A stretch of 64,000 nucleotides of DNA from Neoceratodus forsteri (lineage: Eukaryota > Chordata > Ceratodontiformes > Ceratodontidae): the NCBI GenBank assembly GCA_016271365.2, contig CM028130.1, forward strand, positions 470,799,501 to 470,863,500. Direction: 5' to 3'. The translations under genes were made by a program, and so were the position numbers. The notes below the pieces were generated by a model. It saw only the letters and a list, made by a program, of their open reading frames with translations. It ran no database searches and was not told the origin of the DNA. Of this stretch, positions 46,373-56,105 are shown piece by piece (within the stretch, counting starts at the first letter, position 1; each line of letters begins with the position of its first letter).

Positions 46373-46656
46373 GTTTAATGTAGTTGTGTCAAAAAATTGA
46401 GTTTTAAAATTTTTTAATTCTTTGATCGCGAGCCTGCAGATTCTTTGGTCGCGAGCCTGAAAATTCTTTGATTGCAAGATTCTTTGATCGTGAGCTTCGT
46501 TCATGAGGGTGGGATGAGATGGCCAGATTTGGAGGGACCAGATAGCCCAATTTTCATGACCAGATGTCCTCTCATGAGCAAAGATGATCTTTGTTGTGAA
46601 TTCGTGGCCAATTCTCGCGATCAAAGAATTTTTAAAGGTGCAAAAACTTTAAAATT

Positions 46657-47223
46657 AAATATCTTGAAAACGGTTTGGTCTTTTAACTTGAAATTTGGAG
46701 GGTGTTGCGGGGATGTCCAGTAAATGTGAATTATGGTATTTAGGTGTTAGAAAATTAATTTGCTGTGGAGATATTGCATGATGCAGTTTACATTTTGCAT
46801 TTAGCATTCTGCATTGTGCTAGTGGCTTGACATTTATAGGGTAGCTAGCCTTACTGCCCCGGAGGTAATTTTCAGTGGTTAGGTGTGTGAAATGTAAACA
46901 CATGTGGAATTATGCCACTCTGATGAATGAAAATCTCAAAATGTAATATCTCGGAAAAGGTTTGGTCTTTTAACTTGAAATTTGGAGGGTGTTGAGGGGA
47001 TGTCCTGTACATGTGAAATATGGTATTTAGGTGTTGGAAAATTAATTTCCTGTGGAGATATTGTATGACAAACTTTATGTTTTGCAGATAGCATTTTGCA
47101 TTGTGGTAGTGGCTTGACATTTATAGAGTAGCTAGCCTTACTGCCACAGAGGTAATTTTCAGTAGTTAGGAGTGTAAAATATAAACAGGTGTGGAATTAT
47201 GGTACTCCGATGAAAGAAAACTT
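46657..47223. repeat. 287-bp tandem repeat, two copies
   Basis: CGGTTTGGTCTTTTAACTTG starts near 46671, with its near copy AGGTTTGGTCTTTTAACTTG near 46958. Shared blocks: TTGAAATTTGGAGGGTGTTG, GATATTG(C/T)ATGA, GGCTTGACATTTATAG, GTAGCTAGCCTTACTGCC and TGTGGAATTATG. The second copy is followed by a palindrome 160 bp downstream. Confidence 0.9.
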
Positions 47224-47382
47224 GTTTTGTTTCAAGCTGGTGTTTGGGCCCCATGCTCCCAGCAATATGCGCTCCTACCAATACATATGATATTCAGTAC
47301 TTGTACTGTTGGACCCAGCGCTTCATCAACTTGTATGAGTTTGTACTTTTCTATGCATTCTCAAAAAGTAAGGAAATTATTT

Positions 47383-47744
47383 GTAAAAAACTGTGTTAAT
47401 GCATCATTTAGGGTTAAAACACAAAAAGTCAGGAAGTGAGACCTTTAGCATTACCCTCTGCCCCCCTCATGTACCCCCATCCTCCCGAGATTGACAGATG
47501 CCAGGGTGTGTCATTGGGGTTGTGAGGCTTAAATGTCACCCCATTCTTTTTTACTGTGGCATGTCATCATGATTACACATGGAATGGGGTGACATTTAGG
47601 CCTCACAACCTCAATGACACACCCCGGCATCTGACAGTCTCGGGAGGATGGGGGTACATGGGGGGGTAGGGGGCAACCCTAAAGGTCTCATTTCCTGACT
47701 TTTTGTGTTTTAAACCTAAATGATGCATTAACACAGTTTTTTAC
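47383..47744. mobile_element. Near-perfect 362-bp palindromic foldback element
   Basis: GTAAAAAACTGTGTTAATGC at 47383 mirrors GCATTAACACAGTTTTTTAC ending at 47744. The arms of about 170 bp run through GTCAGGAAGTGAGACCTTTA/CTAAAGGTCTCATTTCCTGA, CCCCATCCTCCCGAGA/TCTCGGGAGGATGGGG, TGTGTCATTGGGGTTGTGAG and ATGTCACCCCATTC/GAATGGGGTGACAT to a centre near 47563. The few mismatches imply recent origin or arm-to-arm conversion. The degraded copy at 3140-3480 is the same family. No target duplication found. Confidence 0.9.
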
Positions 47745-47997
47745 AGAGTATAAAATATATATATATCAACTCATCAAGGGTACTATTAGTGTACACACAA
47801 AGGGCATCCTTCCTGTTGAGGTGACTGCAGCACACTTTGGGCAACCAACAGTTCTCAGTGTCATAATTTGGGACGGTAAACTCAATGGTCATGTTATCCT
47901 TCCTTCACATGGTTTGGCAACACACTGTGCATCATCACATCATCATCACAGTAAGGACAATCAATAGCAGCATCACATGTAATTGCAACAGCAGCAG

Positions 47998-48256
47998 CAT
48001 TTCTTGTTACACTCCCATTTTACTTCATCAGCACTGGGGAATTTTCTGGACACAAGACACTTGCATTTTGGGGATGCACATTAATTCTGGTGACTGTGTG
48101 TTGTGACACTGCGCTCATGACTGAGTGTGCCATTAATTCTGGGACACTTTGCATTTCTTGTTATGCTCCCATATCACCTCATCAGCACTGGGGAATTTTC
48201 TGGACACAAGACACTTGCATTTTGGGATGCATGTTAATTCTGATGACTGTGTGTTG
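47998..48256 (+). repeat. 154-bp tandem duplication
   Basis: CATCAGCACTGGGGAATTTT then CTGGACACAAGACACTTGCA occurs at 48026 and 48180. Upstream ATTTCTTGTTA(C/T) and downstream TTAATTCTG(G/A)TGACTGTG also match. Confidence 0.9.
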
Positions 48257-48286
48257 TGAGCACATAATGTCTATTTCCAAAAATAA

Positions 48287-49125
48287 ATATTTTTGGAGCC
48301 TCAGTAAAGTTTACTTTCTGTCATGCTATCATGTTTGTCAAAAAGCAGGACTGAGCAGTGCAAGTATAGTGTGCTAAACTGCATGTGTGCAGTCAGTGTA
48401 CTTTCAACAACCATCCCCAACAGACATAAAATATTGCTGAGGCACCCAAAATATTTTATGGTGTACAGACATTTTAAAGTTGGAATATATACAGGTCCTG
48501 CAGTCCACTGCCACCACACTGTGCTACCACTGGCGCTGTGTTGTGTTATGGTGTACATCAACTTGCTGCAAAACTGACACTGCCAGTCTAAACTAGAAAA
48601 ACATCACTTATTCCAGAACAAAAAAATGAAAAGAAGAAATGTGGCACAGTGTGGTGGCAGTGAACTGGACCTTATATATTTTATGACTTTATAATGTCTG
48701 TACACCATCAAATATGTTGGGTGCCTCAGCAATATTTCATGTCTGTTGGGTACGGTACGGTTTGTTGAAAAGCAGGATTTTTTGGTGCTATGATCTCCTA
48801 AAAGTCATATGTGCACTGTGTGACTGAGGTGCACTCTGGCCCGAGACCTCTGAAAAAATATCATATCACTTAGTCCACTGCTGCTGATGGTACAAATAAA
48901 ATATATGTTATATATTCTTATCTTTATTCTTTATACCATAAACACTGCAACAAGTCAGCATATATATGTTTGCAAGAAGCTGGACAGTGTCTGCAGTGTA
49001 TGCACAGAAAAAGAACTCTGACTGCACACATGCAGTTTGGCACAGTATACTTGCACTGCTCAGTCCTGCTTTTCCACAAACACTCCATGACACAAAATAA
49101 ACATTAATGAGGCACCACAAATATG
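48287..49125. repeat. Nested inverted repeats (two arm pairs)
   Basis: Outer arms 48287-48405 and 49008-49125 share AGCAGGACTGAGCAGTGCAA and AAACTGCATGTGTGCAGTCA in opposite orientation. Inner arms 48416-48528 and 48641-48750 share AATATTGCTGAGGCACCCAA, GGTGTACAGACATT and CACTGCCACCACACTGTG. The order on the left is outer then inner and the right mirrors it, so the block is one large, decayed foldback. Confidence 0.85.
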
Positions 49126-49285
49126 TCAGCGTAAACATTCTTAACTTGGATTAGAACAGGGCAATAAGGAGCACACTGCTCTATGTGGATGGCTACTGGT
49201 GCACAATACCTGGCTCCTAAAGTGCAAGGCAAACACATGACGCCACCAGTCCATATGAATACATGCCACTAAATAATGTTCAATG

Positions 49286-49465
49286 ATACTGCAACTTTAT
49301 TGTTGGCAAAACAAGGCACACACACAAATGATCATTGTGCTTTGCCACTTAAGCCTTTATTAAGCACACCACTGAAGGCCTAACCAGCGGCAAAATGCAA
49401 GGCTCATTACTGTTTGCCTTGTTTTGTCATTAATACAGTTGCAGTACCAGTGAAACATTTTGAGT
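49286..49465. repeat. Imperfect palindrome, about 180 bp
   Basis: TACTGCAACTTTATTGTTGG then CAAAACAAGGC on the left mirror GCCTTGTTTTG and TCATTAATACAGTTGCAGTA on the right. The middle (GCTTTGCCACTTAAGCC/GGCCTAACCAGCGGCAAAA) also pairs. Likely a MITE remnant. Confidence 0.7.
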
Positions 49466-49503
49466 AGTATCTATTCATGTGGAGTTATGGCTTTCTGGTT
49501 TTG

Positions 49504-50793
49504 TTAAAGGAGTGGTCAACACAGAATTTAAAAAATACATATGTTATGCAGAGCACTTCTGTTTTGTATGTAAAATCCTACTGTTTCCTTCCCTCTGTCT
49601 GCTATTAGAAATGTTTACTAAATTAGCCTGCTACTTTTATGGTAGTTTTATCAGCCCAGTGGATCTTCTTCATGTAAAATGGGTTTCTTGCCTTCATCGC
49701 TGACATTGCACCCTGTGTGTCATATGAGAGTGATGTAGCATAGCCCATAGATTTACCCATATGCACAACAGCAGAGCAGTGTAACTGTTCTTATGCACTG
49801 ACACCAAGTGGCAACAGTTTATCATGCACTTCAGAGCTTAGACCTAGGTGACTCAGGTTTCTGTACAAAAACTGCTACTCAGTTACACAGCTCTGCTGTT
49901 GTGATTGTGAACTGTGCATTTGGTAAATCAATGGACTATGCTACATCACTGTCTGTCACATGACACAGGGTGCATTATTGTAGCGATAAAGGAAATAAAG
50001 TGATTTAACATGATGACACAGCTGGCCCGGTGGTGCTGAGGGTTGAGGTGCTGGATGCCACGCCTTGCGCCATGCTGGCAACCCAGGTTTTGGAACGAGC
50101 CTGGGTCATCAGGGGTTGGCAGGGATGGGAAAGGATTGAGCATCCAGAGGACTGCTGTCCTTTCCCGGGTAGGAGGAGCTTAGGCTGGCCGCTATTCTGG
50201 TGGCCCCTAGTGAAGGCTGGGGCACTACACCAGAGGCTTGCAGTGTAGCAAGGTTAGAACCTTGGCAGGACATCCAACAGGGCTATGCAGGAGTGCATAT
50301 CCAGTGTGCAGGAGTCCATTGCATGTCCAAGGCTCAGGGGGAACCAGAACATAAGAAAAGGAGCCTGATCTTGGTAGGTAATGATGGGGCCCAGTAGCTA
50401 CCTCCCATGCCCAAAGTTGAGTGCACCGGCTGACCTCGGAGTTCCCTCGGGTCTCAAGGATGTCCGCACAGAATAGAATGGCTATCCTGGGGAGGTGCGG
50501 ATGCCTGGACTGAGAGGGAGCATGGCTGACCGAGTGTCAGGACTGAATCTGTGATGGGGTGGGATGGAGGTAAGCTGAGTGCTCCCACCTGAGAAAGTCT
50601 GGGATTGAGTGTGTAGGGGATAAATAAATTGTAAAAAAAAAAACATAACCATGATGACACAATTTACTAATTTAGTAAAAATTCCTAATAGCAGACAGAG
50701 GGAAGGACACACTAGGGGAAAGACTTTACATGCATATCAAAGCACTCTCCATAACATATGCTGTTTCAAATTTGGGTTGGACTACTCCTTTAA
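49504..50793. mobile_element. T2/Kolobok-like palindromic MITE at a TTAA site
   Basis: TTAAAGGAGTGGTCAACACA at 49504 mirrors GGTTGGACTACTCCTTTAA ending at 50793. The TTAA target and TTAAAGG(R)R start are those of T2/Kolobok elements. Long inverted arms include CATATGTTATG(C/G)AGAG and TCCTTCCCTCTGTCTGCTAT, and inner arms (49692-49755 with 49920-49985; CAACAGCAGAGC with GCTCTGCTGTTG) make the whole unit a foldback of about 649 bp once the retroposon at 50020-50649 is removed. No coding capacity. Confidence 0.88.
50020..50649 (+). mobile_element. Poly-A retroposon (SINE-like) with 11-bp target duplication
   Basis: CATGATGACAC is present at 50009-50019 and 50650-50660. The insert starts AGCTGGCCCGGTGGTGCTGA, which resembles the 5' start and A-box of tRNA-derived SINEs. 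The B-box candidate (GGTTTTGGAAC) is poor. It ends with AATAAA (50623-50628) and an A-run. At 630 bp it is long for a SINE. It could be a composite SINE or the 3' end of a LINE family I do not recognise. It is a clear reverse-transcription product. Confidence 0.8.
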
Positions 50794-51005
50794 CTTGAAA
50801 TAATGATGGGAGTGACAAACCATTTTAACTTAAAACAAGGAAAACCAAAACAGCGCATACACACTTAACAGAAGGAAGGGGGGTGGGCAGGGTACAAAGT
50901 GTAATGCATACAGAAGACAACACAAAAAGGGGGCATAATTACACACGGGGGGTGGTGGAGGAACACATTTTATAAGGCAACAGGGAGGGTGGGAGGAGAA
51001 AATAC

Positions 51006-51640
51006 CTAGTGTGGTATCCCATGGTGGTTCAACAGCAGTTGGAGCATGGACACAATCTCCAATTGATGTTCCTCTATCCGGTCCTGGACTGCACTTTCCC
51101 TCTCATTTGTCTCATCAACAGCACACCACAGAACTGCCATGTCTGCCTGGTTTACAGGCAGTTTTCTGGCGTCCACACGTGCTACATGTGCTGGTGGTGG
51201 GGGTGGTGCTGGTGGAGCAGCAGGTGCTGCTGTGGCCATCCTCCTCTTAAGGCCACACACGGCTACACCCTCTGCCACAGAAGGACCAGCAGTTGCAGGT
51301 CTGGCCTGTTCTGTGGCAGCCTGCCACTCCACCTGGTGGTGGTTTATCATATGGGTGTGCTGGCCCCCAGTCCCCAAGTGAGTCCCCTGGGGGCCATGGC
51401 ACACCTCCACCATACAAATTTGGCACCTGACCAGGCTGCTGTACCCCCAACACAATCAAAAAACTCCCAAACTGGGGAGGTGTGGGGAGGACCAGGCACA
51501 GGCAGGAGGGAAGATGCACTGGCAGCCTGGTTCCGGTGCTCAGGCTCCACACTTGGGGTGGGGGGCACAGGCACATCCTGCTCTGAATCAGCTGGAGCTG
51601 GTGCTGGAGGTGGTGGTGGTGGTGGTACAACTGCCTGAGG
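51006..51640 (-). pseudogene. BED zinc-finger protein gene without transposase domain
   Basis: Minus strand. A Pro/Ala-rich N-terminus (PPPPPPPAPAPADSEQD, TPSVEPEHRNQAASAS) leads to HTSPVWEFFDCVG. A frameshift near 51448 then gives VRCQICMVEVCHGPQGTHLG and TGGQHTHMINHHQVEW. W-x-F-F, CxxC and the final His pair make a BED finger. HLGTGGQHTH is identical to the hAT finger at 36.96 kb. An Ala/Pro linker and a C-terminal helix (DETNERESAVQDRIEEHQLE, IVSMLQLLLNHHG) end at a stop at 51006. No DDE core or dimerisation domain follows. It may be an accessory gene of a mobile element or a derived BED gene. Upstream start unknown. Confidence 0.6.
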
Positions 51641-52214
51641 AGGTGCTGGTCCTGCTTCTAGGGGGGGACTCAAGATTTTTGTACAGTCCAACAAGAACCA
51701 GCCATGCCCCCCACGCATGCACACTCCTCCATTGCCACACCTACGACGTGGTCCCAGAACTGCTCCCACCCCAGACAGTCCCTGACCCCGGTCCATCTCT
51801 GCTCCACCCACTTGACTCATCCAACTGCCCTCCCTCCATCCACCTGAGCAACAGCACAAAACACTCACACACATGACAGGCACACACACACATAGTCAGA
51901 AACAGATGAACAGCAACAAGTTATAAAAGTAAGAAAAAAAGAAATTCACAGCAAGAACAAATTAAGTACAAAAACAGTCTACAACAAAACACAAAAAAAT
52001 GTAGCTTTTAAAAAAGCTGTTGGGTCTCAGTCTACTAGATCTACTCCTAACTACTCTAGTCTCACACACTCTCTGCCTACTCTCTCTCCCTCTGCATAGG
52101 ATGAAGTGAAATTATCTCCTTGCATAAGGCACTTCATGCCTGCCTGGCTAAAGTATGTGACTTATAGTACTGTAAGCCATGTGATGTGTGTGTGTGTGTG
52201 GCTGCCAAATCCAA
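51641..52214. other. BED gene 5' flank / unassigned
   Basis: Contains a possible upstream continuation of the minus-strand frame (to about 51889) and then AT- and CT-rich sequence. AGTACTGTAAGCCATGTGAT at 52167 is repeated as AGTACTCTAAGCCATGTGAT at 55173. No gene claimed. Confidence 0.3.
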
Positions 52215-52884
52215 AACATGAAGTGGATTACTTGGCGTCATAATGAGGAACACGAAATCCATTGACATTTATGTCTTTAGTTATTTTTTAGCAGCTGAGT
52301 GGCAAGTGCATTGATATCAATGTACTTTGTGTCACTTTGCCTTGTTATTGAGCTCCAAGACCATTTTTGCAGTGGCTCATCATGGGATTGCAGGTCACAT
52401 GGGCTCTAGATTGTTCTGCACAGCCTCAGTTCTGGCCTGGGGGTTGTGTGTGTAGGTAGCTGTAGGAGACAGTTTGCTTTCACAGCTCCTGTGATTCAAA
52501 CATTCTAAAAGTTGTTAAAAAAGCCTTTCTGAGTCTTTTTATGGGCTCAGAATGTAGTGCATCGATTGTAGGAAACCCTCCTGTGCTCATATCATCAAGT
52601 GTTTATTGTTTGTGTATGGATTTTGAATGTTAATTTTGAACATTCAGTCTATGTACTGACAGACAGTGGAAGTGTGCTTTGGGGAAGGGGCGTATGTGTG
52701 GTATAGCCTTAGGTAGATTAACTGGGAGAAAAAAGGCAGTCTTTTTCTTTAGGTTATAGTTTTGTTGCATAAATAACTGTGTTAATGTACACACAGTAAT
52801 ATTTTAATTTGTTTTTTTTTTTGCTGATTGTTGTGGTGCAGCAGTGCATAATTTCAGTGTGTTTAAAAGATTTGGTTATATTAA

Positions 52885-53491
52885 TGTAACCCCCTTGTTC
52901 CTAGGGGTTACTAGAATCCCAGTTAGAACCAGTGGCAGGCACGGAAAGGCAACTAGTGAAATGTCAGTTAAATGGATTTCACATTGTCAAGCTCTAGTGT
53001 CAGTCTCAGCTGAGCTAGAGAGTGATGTAATCTTAGAACTTTCACAGCAGCGTAAGCCACATTTCTGCTAGCTCCAGGGATCTTAGCTTTAGAATGTTCA
53101 GTGAGTCTGTGAGTGAGTGTCAGTGGAGGAGGCTGCAGTTGGAGCAGCTCCTCTGACAGCTCTGAAAAAGAGCAACCCAGTAGTTTTATTTGTTTTCTCA
53201 CCCTAGTGTGAGCCAGTACAACTAAGAGGTGAAGTGGTGGAAACCTGGCTTAGAGGGTTTCACAGTGTCTCATCCCAGGAGGGATGGAGTGAACTCCAGG
53301 ATTCAGGGGCAATCCCCTGGTCCAGTCTGGACTCTGTTGAAGCTTCCTTTGACAACTTCAGAACTGTGAGTACTTTTGTGGCAGCCCAGGAGGGGCACCT
53401 GCATTCCTTTTGGTGAATTTTCTCTGACAAAGGGACCCTGTCACCTAGACTGTGTCTGTTTTTTTAAAAAGTGTCTGCCTATGATGGAGTC

Positions 53492-53530
<39 letters not shown>

Positions 53531-54427
53531 GACTGTCCAAGTACAGAACCTTTAGTCATGTAGTATGTTAAGTGAGAAAAGCATTTCAAGATAGCATCTA
53601 CAAGTTTTCTGTGAGGGTGTTATTAACCAGATGAATGGCCGAGTATAAACTTGGAAGCAAAAGGTGGGAGACCCCCCATCTGGAGTAACCAGTTTACCTC
53701 TCTGGGTTCAGCTTGGGTACCTGTGTTTTTAGTCAGTGCATTTGGCCAGTGCCTGATGGAAATAGTTACCCAGCCGTGGGTTGGATTCTTTGTGAGCCTG
53801 TATGTGCTTTTTGGTGGTCGAATGTGCCACCAGTATTCCTCACGAAATATGGGAAAAGTGTCCTAGTACTGGTCATATGTGCCTAGTCGAGAGGAAATGT
53901 ACCAGTAACTGGCCGTGTGTGTCAATCACCATTTCAGAACATGAGAGTTTGCTGTGTGTGTTCAGTATGCCTATGTTAAATGGGAAGTTCGGGAAATTCT
54001 GCTCCTCAGTAATCTGCATTACCAGTATGAGTAACCCTGTAGGGGTCCATCTTTGCTTTGTAATTATTCTCTGTGTATGTGAATAAAAGCCACACTCTAG
54101 AATCCCAACCTGGTTTGGACAGTACTGTTATTGCTTCCACTGTGTAGGGATTTACTTGGGTGCCCCTGTCCAGAAGTACAAACCTAGCACAATTATGAGC
54201 AAATGTTTTCTCCCAGGGACCTGGGTTGCTGGCCATAGTAAATGGTCCCACCAGGTGTGTACCAGGTAGTTGCCACACTTGGTTGCTTGTCTGTAATAGC
54301 AGGCTCAGAGAAAGATGTGTAACTAAACTTTTCTGTAAACCCCCACCTCTCTTTTTTGCCCCTAGATGCTATGTGGTGAGAGGAGCAGCCCCGCTAGTTA
54401 AACAAGGGGAGCTGGTGGGGGGTTACA
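52885..54427 (+). mobile_element. Solo LTR, 1,543 bp
   Basis: Starts TGTAACCCCCTTGTTCC and ends GGTGGGGGGTTACA, i.e. 5'-TG...CA-3', flanked on both sides by TTAA (52881-52884; 54428-54431). Copy 1 of the host repeat has the empty site (GGTTATATTACTGAAG). A TATAAA at 53644-53649 and an AATAAA at 54082-54087 are spaced as promoter and poly-A signal of an LTR. No internal gag-pol is present, so it formed by recombination between two LTRs. TTAA equally allows a DNA transposon with TGTAACCCC ends, but the TATA/poly-A pair favours an LTR (Ty3/gypsy-like). Confidence 0.75.
53493..53529. repeat. (AG)n microsatellite
   Basis: Uninterrupted AG dinucleotides for about 37 bp inside the solo LTR, in its presumed U3 region. 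Confidence 0.95.
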
Positions 54428-54846
54428 TTAATGAAGTTTTCAATTTGCTGCTCATTACTTGTGTGTGTGTGTGTGTGTCAGTATCTGTGTGATGTGTGCC
54501 CTGATCAAATCAAACACATTTTATTGTGCCACACAGTAATTGCAGCAGTGAGAACCTGTTATCCACTGCATCTGTGTGATTTTTTTGTACTGCTTTCTGG
54601 TATCTTTACTGGTAGCAGTGGACTATTACTGCAGACAGTAGGCTGCCCCCCCCGTCCCAACCGGCAAAGGTATTCTTTTCCAGATTTGAATTTCTGATGG
54701 TGAGCACTGGATAGGTGTTGTTGTGCCTTTGCGTCTGCATCTCTTCAGTGCGCAGCACAATCTTAATCTGTCTGTGCATTTGCATCTCTTTAGGACCCAA
54801 TCTCCATCTGTAACTTAAGTCACAGTTGTTTCTTTGGCTTCCCTTC

Positions 54847-55691
54847 AGAGTACTGGTGTGGTGCATATCTCTGCATGAACATTGTACTCATTAATATGCA
54901 TTTTTAAGTCAGGGCCATCATCACGAGTCACTCATGATACAAATCACATTCTTTATCATCACGGTCACGAATGCAGTCATGATTCATGATCACGTAACGA
55001 ATCACAAAATTAATTTTTTTACTAGTCACTTGCATGTAAGCCTGTTTTGTCGTATCTCTCCTGGCTTCACCACTGTAGTTATTGATATGAGTTTTCAAAT
55101 TGGGGAGTTTTGTGATACAGGTCATCGGGGAAGTACAGCCATAGGCATTCGCATTCCTGTACAGCATAAGAGTTACAGTACTCTAAGCCATGTGATGTGT
55201 GGGGGCCTGGGGGCTGCCAATATTGTTGTCACTCTGCCTTACTTCGCGTTAATGGGGAATGACAATGTGAAGTCACAATAACAAGGCAAAGTGAGCATTT
55301 CATGCTGGCCACTCCATGTAGTGGAGTCACAATGTGAAGTGCCCACTTCACGGGCACTTTGCTGGCGTAATTTAAATTTGACGCATCTCTACTGCCAGGC
55401 TAAGAATTGTTCCATACATCGAGCACAATATTATCACATTGACTACTTTCTGATGAGCAAAAGGAAAAAGAAAAATACTTCAGAAATAAAAAATTATAAC
55501 TGACTACTATTTAAAATTTGAATTATTTTTTCTGTCTGCCTGTTTTGGCTTCACTAGCTCCTTAAATATTTCTTATCCTATATTTTGTATCCTGGATAGC
55601 ATTGGGGAGGTGCTGCATCTCATTGTCATTGTGCTCTTCATTTTACACATTTTGGCACTGTGTTTACTCAGGATGTCCCAGATTAGATGCA
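54847..55691. other. Repeat 3' flank, unassigned
   Basis: Contains palindromic ATCACG/CATGATT words near 54910-55000, the inverse CAATAACAAGGCAAAGTG (55276-55293), and otherwise AT-rich sequence. No gene. Confidence 0.35.
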
Positions 55692-55850
55692 ATATCTTGT
55701 TTTCAGTGGGGTCATGAGTTTACCATTTTTATAATGTATTTATTCAGGGTTGCCTATTCCAGATGTAAAATGCTGTTTTCAGTGTGTTCTGATTTTACGC
55801 AATGCAGCATAATATTGTGTAGGTGCAGAACCCCACTGAAAATAAGATGC
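55692..55850. repeat. Small imperfect foldback
   Basis: GCAATATCTTGTTTTCAGTG, GGGT at 55692 pairs with ACCCCACTGAAAATAAGATG near 55829. A central TGCTGTTTTCAGTGTG is a further relative. Confidence 0.5.
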
Positions 55851-56105
55851 CATGTCTTCTGTGAACTGTCCAGGCTAAATATATAGCAATCAGCAGGCAT
55901 ATTCTAGGAATACACATTCTAAAAATGTGTTAAAGGAAGACCACATTGAAACTGCCTCTCAGCAGATCTGCATTGTGCAAATTCATTAAAATAATGGGTA
56001 AAAGCATCCCAAAAGCTCTCCACAGCCATATCGGCTCTGACCAGAATTTGTTTAAACTAGGGACACTTTGAGAACTAAGAGGGTCGACAGTGTCCATTTG
56101 ACAGC

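Larger units (their letters stand above)
41385..46640. repeat. TTTGATCGCGA-rich ~255-bp tandem repeat, split by two LINEs
   Basis: Units contain several ~22-bp sub-repeats (CCTGCAAATTCTTTGATCGC and variants with GGTCGCG, GATTGCG), AGGGATGAGATGGCCAGATT, AAATATCTCA and GGGTTTTGCTCAGGGG. The last marker lies at 41533, 43265 and 43524. The two right copies are 260 bp apart, and removing the L1 and one TSD gives about 251 bp between the left two. The array parts are about 41385-41672, 43154-43571 and 46373-46640. The left edge (41360-41440) is in inverted orientation (GATCAAAGAATTTGCAGGCT), giving the array inverted ends. Confidence 0.85.
52215..54846 (+). repeat. hAT element 5' region, copy 2 (interrupted by solo LTR)
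   Basis: Aligns with 13150-14150 in order and orientation: CATAATGAGGAACACGAAAT, TTGTTATTGAGCTCCAAG, GATTGCAGGTCACATGGG, GATTGTAGGAAACCCTCC, then after the LTR TTTTCAATTTGCTGCTCATT, TTATTGTGCCAC and GCGTCTGCATCTCTTC. It lacks the transposase ORF that follows copy 1 and so may be an internally deleted, non-autonomous relative. An inverted 18-bp match CACTTTGCCTTGTTATTG at 52333-52350 and (inverse) at 55276-55293 may mark its extent. Confidence 0.75.

Noticed and set aside
52885..54427. TTAA-target DNA transposon
   Set aside because: TTAA flanks and inverted TGTAACCCCC would fit, but TG...CA ends with TATAAA and AATAAA in LTR spacing, and no long inverted ends, favour a solo LTR. Not fully excluded.
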